DNA of 64,000 nucleotides. It comes from Sphingomonadales bacterium. Its GTDB lineage: Bacteria; Pseudomonadota; Alphaproteobacteria; Sphingomonadales; Sphingomonadaceae. Of the stretch, positions 7,974 through 17,952 are shown one piece after another (the stretch's first letter is position 1; each line of letters opens with the position of its first letter). The position numbers and the translations under genes are program-made. The stretch spans positions 682,001 to 746,000 of the forward strand of contig JADJAC010000002.1 of the NCBI GenBank assembly GCA_016704425.1. The letters run 5' to 3'. Below the pieces are notes generated by a model. It saw nothing but the letters and a program-made list of their open reading frames with translations, ran no database searches and was not told where the DNA came from.

Positions 7974-10900
7974 CGCATGGCCACCGTGATCGGCTTGTTC
8001 GGCACCTGCGCGCGGATATCGGGTGAGTACATCGCTTCGACGCGCGTCGGCGGCAGGCTGAAATTGCCGGTGCCGTTCAGCCGGATGGCGTACTCGGTCA
8101 CGAACCGGCCACGTGGCACCCACTCGAAATAGCCGCGCCAGGCATCCTTGCCGCGCTCGACATAAGAAGGCTGAACACCTTCACCGCCCGAGGCTGCTGC
8201 CCCGAGAATGGCCGATTGACCGCCCAGATTCCCGATGATCGTCGCGCCGGGTGGCACGGGGTCATTCACTACCACCCAGTTGCGCTCGGCGGTTGCGTCG
8301 ACTGTGATCGTGATCTTGAGGACGTCACCGCGAGTCAGCTGTCCCGGCACCTTCTGGCTGAGGACGGCAACGGACTTCGTCATCCGGTACCCGGCAAAGA
8401 GCGGCTTCTGCAGGGGAACAGCAGCATGGATGCTGATCATCGCCCAAGGTCCTGCCCCGCCCGTCTGCGAAAGCGTGAGTGGCGCAGGTGCCGTCGGCAG
8501 CGGCAGACGCAGCAAACCACCGTCGCTTGGCATGGGCCAGCCTTGTGTCAGGCTCTGCCCGGCAAGAGTGATCGTTGTCACGCCCTTGACAGCCGTAGCC
8601 GGGAACAAGGTTGCGAACCGCCGGGTGGCAATCGTCCCCCAGGCATTGGCTGGAGTCGTATCCCAATGGCCGCGCCGCTGCCTCAGCGCCGTGCCGATCA
8701 TCATCTTCGGCCCTTCATCCCCCCAGCCGGGACGGCCAAGAACAGCAAGCAACGCCTTGATCGACATTTCGTCGCCCGACGTCATCATCCACCAGGGCGC
8801 AGTCGCCGCATCGGCAAGGTCCAGTCGCGAGCCTTCATAAACGATCCGCTGGCGCAGGGTGCGCTCCGCCGTCAGGCGAAGATTGGTGTTCGCGCCTTTG
8901 GTGCGGTCGATCGCCGCCAGCCAGTCGGTCAAAGCCGATGTCGGCATGTCAGCCGGGGCAAGGCCGATCGCGCCCAGCATGGCCGGGGTCGATGCTCCAT
9001 TACGTGCGAGCGCCGCCAATGCAGCAATCCGGATCAACCGGGCATCGCCGCTCCACCGCGCCTCCCGCTCAAGCCGCCCGTCAACGACCGCCTTCATCGC
9101 GTCGATCATCCGGGCCTTCGGCGCATCCGGAATCTGGAATCCGGCTTCGGCCGTCATCGAGAGGACATAGGCCGTCAATGCTTCAGAGCCCTGAATCTGG
9201 GCAATCGGGAAGTATCGCAGCAGCCCGTCACCATCCATATAGGCCGGAATGTCCCCGGCCAGCCCCGTCCACGCCCCGGCATCGCCAAGCACTACTGCCC
9301 GCGAGAGGCGCTGCTCAAGGCAGTTGTAGGGATAGTCGCTCATATAGCCACGGACACCCGCCAGCGGCGGTGCAAGCGTATCCGTCAGCTTCACATCGAC
9401 ATAGCCGCCGGGCAAAGCGCCTTCCGGCGCTGCAACAGGGATCGGCACGCCATTGCCCACGCGGGCCAATGTCGCGGCCCAGACTTCGGTCGGAACCGCC
9501 GGAATCACGTCCTGCGAAACGGCAATCCGGTCTGCGGCCTTGCCGTTCGATGATCTGGCCTCGACCGTCCAGTCGAGTTTCCCGACACCTTCGGGTGCGG
9601 TCAGGTTCCATGTCACGGGGACAGCGCCACCTGCTGGAATGGTCACCGTCAAAGGCTCTCCCTTGGCGACGCTGGGTGTCACGCTGACTGTTGCTGTCAC
9701 CTTCATGGGCTTGTCGGATGCGTTGCGGAGGGTGAAGCTCGCGCCATACCAGTCGCCCGTCCGAACCAGCGGCGGGAGGCCGGAGAAAAGCTGCAGATCC
9801 TGACTTGTCCGCACCGTCACCGCACCGGTTCCGAAGAGCCCGGCGCCTTCATTGGCAATCGCGACCAACCGGAAAGCAGAAAGCGAGTCCGAAAGCTGGA
9901 CCGGGATCTTGGCCCTGCCCCTTTCATCCAGCGCGACACGTCCGCGCCAGAGCAGGACAGGCTTGAAGTCGTCACGGGTCACGGCCGATGCATCACCGCC
10001 GCCGCCGCCCGCTTCAACAGCTTTCCTGCCATAGTGGCGCTTGCCGACCACCTGGGTCTGCGCGGTTGAAGTCAGGACGGAAAGCGGCCGTTCGCCCATC
10101 ATCGCATCGATCAGGTTCCAGCTTTCATTAGGTGAAAGCTGAAGCAGTGCCTCGTCGACAGCCGCAAAGGCAATCTCGGCCGACTTGGCTGGCTTGCCGC
10201 CGGGTTCGGTCACCGCGATGTCGACGCCTGCGGTTTCCCGGACGCCGTATTTTGGCTTGTCCGTCTTGACCTTGACCGCAAGCCGGTGCCCTTCCCAACC
10301 GACCTTCACTTTGGCAATGCCAAGCCGATAGCTGGGCTTCGCAAGGTCGACCAGCGCCGTCACACCTCCGCCTTCACGATTGAAGAAGGGCAAGTTCCAC
10401 TCTCTTGCCGTTTCGGCCAACCATTGCCGCCAGCCGCTCACCCTGCCCCTGACGGCCAGCACAGACACGAACACGTCCGGCGCATAGGCCCCCGGCATCG
10501 GCACGGACACAACCGGATCCTTGCCCGAAAGTTCAGTGACGAAGCTCGACAGCACACCTTCGCGTTCGACCGTGACCAGCGCGGTTGCATCGCGGAACGG
10601 CATCCGCACCTGGAATTTGGCGGTATCACCTGCCTTGTAGCTCTTGGCTTCGGGGATCAGGTCCATCCGGTCACCATTGTCGCCCCCGAACCACCAGTCA
10701 TCCTCTCCGGCAAGCCAGACCGACCGGACGGCGCGCGCTACATTGCCATCGGCATCCGTTGTCGTCGCAACCACCGTCACTTCGCCTGAAACCCCCGGCG
10801 CCAGTTGGCAGGACGCAAGCCCCTGTCGATCCGTCGTCGCTGAACATCCGCCACCGATCTTCGTCACTCGAACCTGGTTGTCATAGGCATAAAAGCCGCC

Positions 10901-13720
10901 AATCAGTCGGCGGCGCGCCGTGAGTACTTCGCGCGTATAGACGTCGAGCCGAACCGGCCGCCCCTTGATCGCATGCCCTTCGGTATCGAGCGCGGCGATC
11001 TTCACCCGCAAATCGCTATCACGCATCAGCCAGCCATCGGTCTTGATGCCCAGCTGGATTGCCGATGGAAGCAGGGAAATCCTTCGATAGGCAGTCAGCG
11101 TTTCGCCATTGGCATCCTCATAATCCATTTCGACCGTCATGTCGGTCGCATCCTCGATCTCGCGACCAATATCGATGTTTGTCTTTGCAGTGCCATCGGC
11201 GCCGAGCGTTGCTGGCAGCGTCTGGGCCAAGGGCAATTCAGCGGGCGGGCCTTCCTCGCTGTCGCCGGCGAGCGGGAACGTGCCTTCCTTCACCATTTGG
11301 CCACCAAAGGTCCAGTCTTCCCAACCTTCAGGCGTATTGTCGCGCGTGCCGAACGCTGTGCGGATATTCACTGCAAGACCGGGCGCCGGGCCTCCGGACA
11401 GATAGCCAACGAAAAGATCGAGCGGAACGGACGTTGGCCGAACCAAAACGGACTTGGGCCCGGTAATCGTTGCCTTCATTGTCGGCAGGCGGAATTCATC
11501 GACGCGGAAGGTCTGGTCGAGATAGACTATGTCCTCTCCGGTTTCGATCTTCATGGAATAATCGCCCTGCGGTGCGCCCTTGGGGATGGTCCAGCTGGTT
11601 TCTCCGATGCCGTCCTTGCCGATCGAAACCGGCATGTCGAATGTCGTGCCGGACCCGGAATGCGTCAGCTTCAGCGTGCCATTGATCGCGTCCGCAAATC
11701 CAAAGCCGGTTCCTATCGGGCGGCGCAGGATGTGTTTCATGTTGATCGTTTCGCCCTCACGGACGAGCGTGCGATCGAAGATGGTATGAATGATATCGTC
11801 AGCCGCAGACCAGCCATAAGGCAAGTCAAAGTCATAGGGCCTGATGCCCTCGCCCCATTCGGTGAGCGTAAAGCTGAAGTCGCCAGATTGCCGCGCCGAG
11901 ATCATCAGCGCGTGGCTTTCGGAGGATTCATCGCAGCTGCCCGAGGTTTCGGGTTCCGGCAACCCGCCCGAGATCATCAGTCGACCCTGCTTGTCAGTCA
12001 CGCCCCGCGCAAGCTGGCGACCGTCGCAACTGTCAGTCACCCGCACATCGGCTCCGGCAACAGGCAGGCCCGTATCCAGTGTCGTCACCCAGGCCAGCGA
12101 CGCTTCGCGGCCCCATTTGAAATGGACCGCCATGTTGGTCACAAGCGCCCCTGCTGCCACATAGCGCGGCACATTGCGCCCCAGCAGCGTCTGCCCCAGC
12201 ACCGGGCTGTTCAGTTCCACGACATAGAACCCCGGCGCCTTCAGGGGGATGCCGACGACTTCGAAATCCTTGCCCTTGCCGGGCAGTGCAAGGCTCATCC
12301 CTTCACCCTTGCCGTTCAGAAGGGATTTCGTGCCCGTGTAATTCACATCGACCTTTTCGCCCCTGATCGTCTCGGTGCGAAAGTCATTGTCACCGGCATC
12401 GTCGAGATCGCGCAGCCATTGTGCGATCTGCCCGTCAGACGCGTCGACACGCAGCATGTCCCCGCTGACCTTGCTGATCCGCTGCGCGAGCGCTGGCTCC
12501 ACAGCGCGAACGGTTACCGGAAGGATGCCGCCTTCATTGGCTTCGATAATCCCGAAATCGGCTGCGAACTTCACCAAAGGCGGCGCAGCATCGATTTTGA
12601 CCTCAAGAGGGAAGCGCTGAATGTTGACGAGCTTTCGTCCGCTTTCATCGACAATGTCCGCCGGTAGCGTCAATTTGCCCTTCACCGCGGCCGGCAATGG
12701 CGCGACGAACTTCAGATCGCTGATCGTCGCGCTGTTTTCCTCTTCTTTCGTCAGTTTTGGCGAAAGCGATGTGCCGTCCGGAAAGCTCAGACGCGCGGCC
12801 TTTGCCCGGGACAAAGGCACAGGGGCCGTAAAGCGCACATAGGCAGGCTGGACCGGGTTGCAGCCTGCCTGCGGATTCGCGCGACCGCATTCAAAGCGCG
12901 CAGAAAACTCCTTGCGCACCGTGAAATCGAACCGCTGGTCGCGCCCGGCAAGACGTCCATCCTTGCCCGCAATGCTGGCCCCCCAGACCAGCGCAACATC
13001 GCGGCCCGGCGGCAGGGGTCGACGGCATTTGACAGCGACCACATTCTGATAGGCTGCGGCGCGCTCGGATGCGCTGGCCGAGACTTCTGCCGGAAACCCA
13101 CCCTCCTCCAGGAAGTTGCGCAGGTTCCAGTTGTCGGTGCCAAGGTCGGCGATCAGTTTGGGCGCAACGCCAGGGCCGAGAACGTCAAGCGCGATCTTCT
13201 CGCCAATGCCATCGACGGCGCAGTAACCTTGTGCCGCGACCGATTGCCGGTTCGGCTGGACATTGGTCGCAACGAGGAAAACCTGATCTTCCTCGATATC
13301 GCCATCATATGTGCCCGGAAGCACGGCACGCGCAGAAGGCCCGCCGGTATCGATCTTGTAACTGGCAGCGCCGGAAAGCTTCACGCCTTTGGCACTTGCA
13401 AGGTTCGGACGCAGCTTGATCTCGCACGTCAGTCCTCCGGGGAGCGGTCGTGCAAACTCGTGAACAAAGGTCTGCGGATCAACCCATCGCCCCGTGCCGC
13501 TGATCGGACATGTGACCGAGAACGGCGGCGCCGCCCGCGGATCGCCCAAAGGCACCATTGGCTCTGAAAAACGTATCGTGAAGCGATCTATGACCCCACT
13601 GTTGCCCCCTGCCCCACCCGGGGTTGCAAGGACCACCTGAGGCGGAGAGTCGGTGAGAGCAACGAGAGGAGTTGTCAGTGCAGCCAGACCAGCGACAATC
13701 ACCCAAGGCTTCCACCCCAT
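7970..13720 (-). CDS. Alpha-2-macroglobulin family protein (YfhM/MG-type), thioester-containing
   Basis: This giant 1916-residue periplasmic protein belongs to the bacterial alpha-2-macroglobulins, thought to trap proteases that breach the outer membrane. A signal sequence (WVIVAGLAALTTPLVAL) begins the protein. No lipobox cysteine follows, so it is probably soluble rather than a lipoprotein like E. coli YfhM. The macroglobulin repeats and bait region fill the first 1200 or so residues. The thioester motif CLEQ is intact, with Cys1467 and Gln1470, in the terpenoid-cyclase-like domain. The SD AGGAGGA precedes the ATG. The stop overlaps the pbpC start, so the protease trap and the peptidoglycan synthase are made together, as in other bacteria carrying this pair. 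Confidence 0.95.
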   Translation of the reverse strand: MGWKPWVIVAGLAALTTPLVALTDSPPQVVLATPGGAGGNSGVIDRFTIRFSEPMVPLGDPRAAPPFSVTCPISGTGRWVDPQTFVHEFARPLPGGLTCEIKLRPNLASAKGVKLSGAASYKIDTGGPSARAVLPGTYDGDIEEDQVFLVATNVQPNRQSVAAQGYCAVDGIGEKIALDVLGPGVAPKLIADLGTDNWNLRNFLEEGGFPAEVSASASERAAAYQNVVAVKCRRPLPPGRDVALVWGASIAGKDGRLAGRDQRFDFTVRKEFSARFECGRANPQAGCNPVQPAYVRFTAPVPLSRAKAARLSFPDGTSLSPKLTKEEENSATISDLKFVAPLPAAVKGKLTLPADIVDESGRKLVNIQRFPLEVKIDAAPPLVKFAADFGIIEANEGGILPVTVRAVEPALAQRISKVSGDMLRVDASDGQIAQWLRDLDDAGDNDFRTETIRGEKVDVNYTGTKSLLNGKGEGMSLALPGKGKDFEVVGIPLKAPGFYVVELNSPVLGQTLLGRNVPRYVAAGALVTNMAVHFKWGREASLAWVTTLDTGLPVAGADVRVTDSCDGRQLARGVTDKQGRLMISGGLPEPETSGSCDESSESHALMISARQSGDFSFTLTEWGEGIRPYDFDLPYGWSAADDIIHTIFDRTLVREGETINMKHILRRPIGTGFGFADAINGTLKLTHSGSGTTFDMPVSIGKDGIGETSWTIPKGAPQGDYSMKIETGEDIVYLDQTFRVDEFRLPTMKATITGPKSVLVRPTSVPLDLFVGYLSGGPAPGLAVNIRTAFGTRDNTPEGWEDWTFGGQMVKEGTFPLAGDSEEGPPAELPLAQTLPATLGADGTAKTNIDIGREIEDATDMTVEMDYEDANGETLTAYRRISLLPSAIQLGIKTDGWLMRDSDLRVKIAALDTEGHAIKGRPVRLDVYTREVLTARRRLIGGFYAYDNQVRVTKIGGGCSATTDRQGLASCQLAPGVSGEVTVVATTTDADGNVARAVRSVWLAGEDDWWFGGDNGDRMDLIPEAKSYKAGDTAKFQVRMPFRDATALVTVEREGVLSSFVTELSGKDPVVSVPMPGAYAPDVFVSVLAVRGRVSGWRQWLAETAREWNLPFFNREGGGVTALVDLAKPSYRLGIAKVKVGWEGHRLAVKVKTDKPKYGVRETAGVDIAVTEPGGKPAKSAEIAFAAVDEALLQLSPNESWNLIDAMMGERPLSVLTSTAQTQVVGKRHYGRKAVEAGGGGGDASAVTRDDFKPVLLWRGRVALDERGRAKIPVQLSDSLSAFRLVAIANEGAGLFGTGAVTVRTSQDLQLFSGLPPLVRTGDWYGASFTLRNASDKPMKVTATVSVTPSVAKGEPLTVTIPAGGAVPVTWNLTAPEGVGKLDWTVEARSSNGKAADRIAVSQDVIPAVPTEVWAATLARVGNGVPIPVAAPEGALPGGYVDVKLTDTLAPPLAGVRGYMSDYPYNCLEQRLSRAVVLGDAGAWTGLAGDIPAYMDGDGLLRYFPIAQIQGSEALTAYVLSMTAEAGFQIPDAPKARMIDAMKAVVDGRLEREARWSGDARLIRIAALAALARNGASTPAMLGAIGLAPADMPTSALTDWLAAIDRTKGANTNLRLTAERTLRQRIVYEGSRLDLADAATAPWWMMTSGDEMSIKALLAVLGRPGWGDEGPKMMIGTALRQRRGHWDTTPANAWGTIATRRFATLFPATAVKGVTTITLAGQSLTQGWPMPSDGGLLRLPLPTAPAPLTLSQTGGAGPWAMISIHAAVPLQKPLFAGYRMTKSVAVLSQKVPGQLTRGDVLKITITVDATAERNWVVVNDPVPPGATIIGNLGGQSAILGAAASGGEGVQPSYVERGKDAWRGYFEWVPRGRFVTEYAIRLNGTGNFSLPPTRVEAMYSPDIRAQVPNKPITVAMR

Positions 13721-13853
13721 ATCTTCCTCCTGATTGCGAATCCCTCGCGGCCGCCCTCGAAATTGACGCCAATTGCCTTCCCGAGTCTAGGCTTTCCCGG
13801 AGCGACGAAACACAATAGGGATCAGGAATATCACTCACGGCAAGGGATCGCTT

Positions 13854-14315
13854 ATGGCCGGGCTGTATTTCGAAGAATTCACGGTCGGGCAGTGTTTCCG
13901 ACACGCACTCAAGCGAACCGTGACAGAGACGGACAACCTTCTGTTCAGTGCAATGACGCACAACCCGGCCGCGCTGCATCTTGATGAGGAATATTGCCGC
14001 GAAAACAGCGAGTTCGGTACACGGATCGTGAACAGTTGCTTCACCCTTGGCCTGATGGTCGGGATTTCGGTTGGCGATACGACGCTGGGAACGACGGTTG
14101 CCAACCTCGGCTGGGATGAGGTTCGCTTTCCCAAACCGCTCTTTCACGGAGATACAGTGCGCGTTGAAAGCGAAGTGGCCGAAATCCGGGAGAGCAAGTC
14201 GCGCCCGCAAAACGGGATCGTGGTCTTCATCCATCGCGCCTTCAACCAGAAGAACGAACTTGTCGCCCAGTGCAAGCGCTCCGCACTGATGTTCCGCAAG
14301 CCGCAATCCGCATGA
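13854..14315 (+). CDS. MaoC-like hotdog hydratase (mesaconyl/malyl-CoA hydratase type)
   Basis: This 153-residue single-hotdog protein has the MaoC hydratase core FSAMTHNPAALHLDEEY, which holds the usual Asn/His catalytic region, and FPKPLFHGDTVRVESEV further on. Family members add or remove water from enoyl-CoA or beta-hydroxyacyl-CoA esters. The sequence resembles stand-alone MaoC proteins that accompany CitE-like lyases, such as mesaconyl-CoA hydratase. AAGGGA sits upstream of the ATG. Its stop overlaps the next start (ATGA), making it the first gene of a four-gene unit. The exact substrate cannot be read from the sequence. Confidence 0.88.
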   Translation: MAGLYFEEFTVGQCFRHALKRTVTETDNLLFSAMTHNPAALHLDEEYCRENSEFGTRIVNSCFTLGLMVGISVGDTTLGTTVANLGWDEVRFPKPLFHGDTVRVESEVAEIRESKSRPQNGIVVFIHRAFNQKNELVAQCKRSALMFRKPQSA

Positions 14316-15175
14316 AACTCCGTTCGCTCCTTTTCGTCCCCGGCGACAGCGAAGCCAAGATTGCCAAATCGGGCGGAGTCGGTGCTGACGTGCTGATCTT
14401 CGACCTTGAGGATTCAGTGGCTGCTGCGCGCAGGCCCGAGGCACGCAGGCTGGTTCTCAATCATCTGGAAGCCCATGCTGCCAGCCGGACAAGTCTTTTC
14501 TACGTCCGCATCAATCCGCTCGATACCCCCGATGCACTTGCGGACCTTGAGGCCATCATGCCGGGCCGACCTGACGGCATCGTATTGCCGAAAGCTCGGG
14601 GAGCCGAGGACATTGCCGAGCTGTCGCTTGTGCTCGACCAGCTTGAGGCTGCGCTCGGCTTTGAGCCGGAATCGACCCGGATCATCCCTGTTGCCACTGA
14701 AACCCCGGCGGCACTTTTTACCTTGGGGTCCTATATCCTCGCTGGTCCGCGCCTGGCCGGCATGACCTGGGGCGCCGAGGACCTGAGCGCAGCCGTCGGT
14801 GCAACCGGCTACAAGGAAAATGGCCAATGGACGGCGCCCTATCAGCTCGCCCGTTCGCTCTGCCTCTTCGCGGCATCCGCGGCTGAAGTTGCGCCCATTG
14901 ATACGCTCCATGCCGATTTCCGGGATGAATCCGGCCTTGCTGAAGCGGCCCAAAGGGCGCGCCGTGACGGCTTTACAGGGATGCTGGCGATCCATCCGGC
15001 GCAAGTTTCGATCATCAACGCGGCCTTCACCCCCACGCCTGAAGAAATTGCCCATGCCGAAGCCGTCGTCGCGGTCTTCGAGGCAAATCCGGATGCAGGC
15101 GTCGCAAGCCTCAATGGCAAGATGCTCGACCGACCACACCTCGTGCAGGCGCAGAAGATTTTGGCAAGACGATGA
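14312..15175 (+). CDS. HpcH/HpaI (CitE-like) CoA-ester lyase, malyl-CoA lyase type
   Basis: This 287-residue TIM-barrel protein of the CitE family carries RSLLFVPGDSEAKIAKS at the N-terminus and the metal-binding DLEDSV. It also has DGIVLPKARGAEDI, a WGAEDLSAAVG block and the C-terminal AIHPAQVSIINAAFTP. Relatives cleave or form malyl-CoA, beta-methylmalyl-CoA or citramalyl-CoA, linking glyoxylate or pyruvate to acetyl- or propionyl-CoA. I chose ATG 14312 because it overlaps the preceding TGA and fits the family start, although the open frame extends further upstream. The gene's stop overlaps the next start. Confidence 0.9.
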   Translation: MKLRSLLFVPGDSEAKIAKSGGVGADVLIFDLEDSVAAARRPEARRLVLNHLEAHAASRTSLFYVRINPLDTPDALADLEAIMPGRPDGIVLPKARGAEDIAELSLVLDQLEAALGFEPESTRIIPVATETPAALFTLGSYILAGPRLAGMTWGAEDLSAAVGATGYKENGQWTAPYQLARSLCLFAASAAEVAPIDTLHADFRDESGLAEAAQRARRDGFTGMLAIHPAQVSIINAAFTPTPEEIAHAEAVVAVFEANPDAGVASLNGKMLDRPHLVQAQKILARR

Positions 15176-17952
15176 TGAAGACCAACCAGGATCTGCGCGA
15201 CCGGCTTCAGGAACTCCATGCCCTCACGGCACAAACGCCGCTCTTCAATCCGGTCTTTCAGCTGAGCCTGGACATTTCGCGCGAGCTCGAAGGCGGCGCG
15301 ATCGATCTGTCAGTGATCGACGCTCTGGTGAATGATCTCAGCTGCGAAGCCCTGCAAAGCCGCGCGATGCGCATTCGTCGATTGCTTGCACCGGTCGGGC
15401 TGGATGACAATATTGCGGGGCTGAAGGCACTTGCCGATGCTTCGGCAAAATTGCTCGGCTTCGAGGGCTATTGCGCCAGATGGAGCCAACCGCTGTTACA
15501 TGTTGTCTTCACCGGTCACCCGACCTTCCTGCTCACCCAGGCCCAAAGCGACGCGGTGGCCGAAGCGGCGAGCAGCGGAGATACGGCGCCAGCCACGCTC
15601 TGCCTCATCGAGACCGAACGTCCGCCCATAACCCTGGTTGGCGAGCATGATGAAGCGATTGCTGCGATGCGACGGGCAGGATCAGCGCGCGACGCGATGG
15701 TCGGCGTTCTGCTGGATGTTGCTGCACAGCACTGGCCGGATCGTTGGCAATCCTTCAAACCCCTCCCATGGCGGCTGGCAACCTGGGTCGGCTATGACAT
15801 GGACGGCCGCACCGATATTGGCTGGGCGACAAGCATTGGCTTTCGGCTCCTCGAAAAGGCAGAACGTCTTGCAGGCTATGCCGAAGCACTCACCGACCTG
15901 GATGAAGGGATCGCGGAACGGCTGAAGGCTGCAGAAGCACATAGCCGAGAAATGGCTGCACTTTTTGCGACAGACCTATCCCAGCCGGCGGCGCTTTCAG
16001 CCGCAGCCAACCGCTTGACGGCGGACGCGCCCGGAAAACTGCTCTCCCTGGCGCCGATCATCTCGGACCTTGAAGCGCGTGCGGCCTCACAGGATGACAA
16101 GACTGCCAAAGCCCTGCTGACTGTTGCTGCCGCAATGCGGGCCGACGGGCTTGGCATGGGTAGCATCCATTTCCGCGTGAACAGTGCGCAGCTTCACAAT
16201 GCGATCCGCAGGCGCATCGATCCGGATAATACGCTCGATCTCGCCAGCGGCACTGCGCTCAAGCGCATGCGCACATTGCTTGCCGACGTCAGGCCCCTGC
16301 GGTCGAATTTTGCGGCGCTTGCGATGGAGAATACCACCGCACTGCGCCAGTTCCTTGCGATGGCGCAGATCCTTCACCATGTGGACAGCGATACGCCCAT
16401 CCGCATGTTGATCGCAGAATGCGAAGAGCCGCAGACTGTGCTTGCCGCGCTTTATTTCGCGCGCCTGTTCGGCATTGCGGACAAGGTCGACGTATCGCCG
16501 CTCTTCGAAACCGAAAGCGCAATGGAACATGGCGCACGCTTCCTCGATGCGCTCCTCGGTGAACCTGCCTATCGCGACTATGCGCAAATACGGGGGCGGG
16601 TTTCAGTGCAGACCGGCTTTTCGGATGCCGGGCGTTTTGTCGGCCAGCTTCCGGCCGCTCTTGCGATTGAACGACTGCAAGGCCGGATGGCGCGGATCAT
16701 GGCAAAGCACGGCCTTGGCGATGTGGCTGCACTGATCTTCAACACGCACGGAGAATCCATGGGCCGCGGCGCGCATCCTGTGAGCGTCCATGACCGGCTG
16801 CGTCATCCGATGAGCGACTGGGCAAGGGCCCAGTTTGCGCACCAGGGCATCCGCACGGAGCTTGAGGCCAGTTTTCAGGGCGGTGACGGCTTCCTGTTGT
16901 TCCGCACTCCGCAACTGGCGCTCGCGACGCTGACCCGTATCGCCGAAACAGAGATTGCACCCCCTCCTGCTGCGGAAGATCCATTCTACCAGCGCACCGA
17001 CCTCAGTCTCGACTTTTATCGCGGGATCCGAAAGGTCCAGCGTGACCATCTGGCATCACGCACCTACGCGCGCGCGATTACGGCGTTCGGGCTTGGCCTT
17101 CTGAACGAAACCGGTTCGCGCAAGTCCCGACGGCAATCGGATATTTCGGCCGACCGGGAAATGAGCCTGAGGCAAATCCGGGCCATTCCGCACAACGCCA
17201 TCCTCCAGCAGTTGGGCTATCCTGTGAACGTCCTGTCGGGTGCGGGGACTGCTGCAGACGACAATCTCGAAGCAATTTCCGAGCTGATCAGCGCCTCGGC
17301 GCGCGGGCGACAGCTGTTTCGCCTGCTCGGCGCAGCCAATCGCCTGGCGAGCATAAAATCGGTCGCGGCTTATGGGGAACTGTTCAACAGCGCTTATTGG
17401 GCCAGCCGCACCTATCGCGGGAGCGAGCCGCATCTTGAAGCGGCGTGCACAGCGCTCGCGGAGAGATTGACCAGCGATGACCGGACAGGAGTCTTTCGCA
17501 GGCTTGCGTCCCGCTTGCGTGTCGATGGCCTCAAATTCCACCGTCTCCTCGCACGTTTGCCAAAGTCCGAAGGACCGGACGACATGGAGGAAACCCGCCG
17601 AACCCTGGGTGTGCTTCAGGCCTTGCGGCTCGCGCTCATGCAGCACATGTTTCTGCGCGCTGTCCAAATTCCTGCGTTTTCGCGCAGCAACGACATCAGC
17701 CGTGATGACGTGCTTGAAATGGTCTTCACGCTCCGGATCGATGATGCGGTCGGCCTGCTGCGCAAGGCCTTTCCTGTCGAAGCGCCTGCGCTGGCGGATT
17801 TCTCTGTCAATGAACCGAGTGACTATCCGGACGGCGATGATCAGGCCTATGCCGGAATCCAGTCGGCCTATATTGATCCGATTGCCAATGCATATGGCCT
17901 CTGCCTTCGCATCGGCACAGCAATTGCAAACCACTTCGGCGCCCATGGCTGA
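15172..17952 (+). CDS. Divergent phosphoenolpyruvate carboxylase-like protein
   Basis: This 926-residue protein follows the PEP carboxylase fold from end to end but differs at catalytic motifs. FTGHPT (His116) stands where PEPC has TAHPTE. GFSDAGRFVG (485 Asp, 488 Arg) replaces GYSDSxKDAG, so the metal-binding Asp stays but the Lys becomes Arg. THGESMGRGAHP (His526, Arg532) replaces HGRGGxxGRGG, losing the first Arg and two glycines. The C-terminal SRKSRR and LRQIRAIP block is recognisable. It ends in AIANHFGAHG instead of the usual NTG-type tail. It may be a diverged anaplerotic enzyme or have a new reaction. Its ATG overlaps the lyase stop. Confidence 0.8.
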   Translation: MMKTNQDLRDRLQELHALTAQTPLFNPVFQLSLDISRELEGGAIDLSVIDALVNDLSCEALQSRAMRIRRLLAPVGLDDNIAGLKALADASAKLLGFEGYCARWSQPLLHVVFTGHPTFLLTQAQSDAVAEAASSGDTAPATLCLIETERPPITLVGEHDEAIAAMRRAGSARDAMVGVLLDVAAQHWPDRWQSFKPLPWRLATWVGYDMDGRTDIGWATSIGFRLLEKAERLAGYAEALTDLDEGIAERLKAAEAHSREMAALFATDLSQPAALSAAANRLTADAPGKLLSLAPIISDLEARAASQDDKTAKALLTVAAAMRADGLGMGSIHFRVNSAQLHNAIRRRIDPDNTLDLASGTALKRMRTLLADVRPLRSNFAALAMENTTALRQFLAMAQILHHVDSDTPIRMLIAECEEPQTVLAALYFARLFGIADKVDVSPLFETESAMEHGARFLDALLGEPAYRDYAQIRGRVSVQTGFSDAGRFVGQLPAALAIERLQGRMARIMAKHGLGDVAALIFNTHGESMGRGAHPVSVHDRLRHPMSDWARAQFAHQGIRTELEASFQGGDGFLLFRTPQLALATLTRIAETEIAPPPAAEDPFYQRTDLSLDFYRGIRKVQRDHLASRTYARAITAFGLGLLNETGSRKSRRQSDISADREMSLRQIRAIPHNAILQQLGYPVNVLSGAGTAADDNLEAISELISASARGRQLFRLLGAANRLASIKSVAAYGELFNSAYWASRTYRGSEPHLEAACTALAERLTSDDRTGVFRRLASRLRVDGLKFHRLLARLPKSEGPDDMEETRRTLGVLQALRLALMQHMFLRAVQIPAFSRSNDISRDDVLEMVFTLRIDDAVGLLRKAFPVEAPALADFSVNEPSDYPDGDDQAYAGIQSAYIDPIANAYGLCLRIGTAIANHFGAHG

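Noticed and set aside
6219..9553. Two long plus-strand frames (413 and 445 codons)
   Set aside because: Both lie opposite pbpC or the macroglobulin gene and read as low-information Arg/Pro/His sequence.
10973..12667. Long plus-strand open frame of 564 codons
   Set aside because: It is antisense to the macroglobulin gene, rich in Arg, His and Gln as expected of a shadow frame in GC-rich DNA, and has no family motif.
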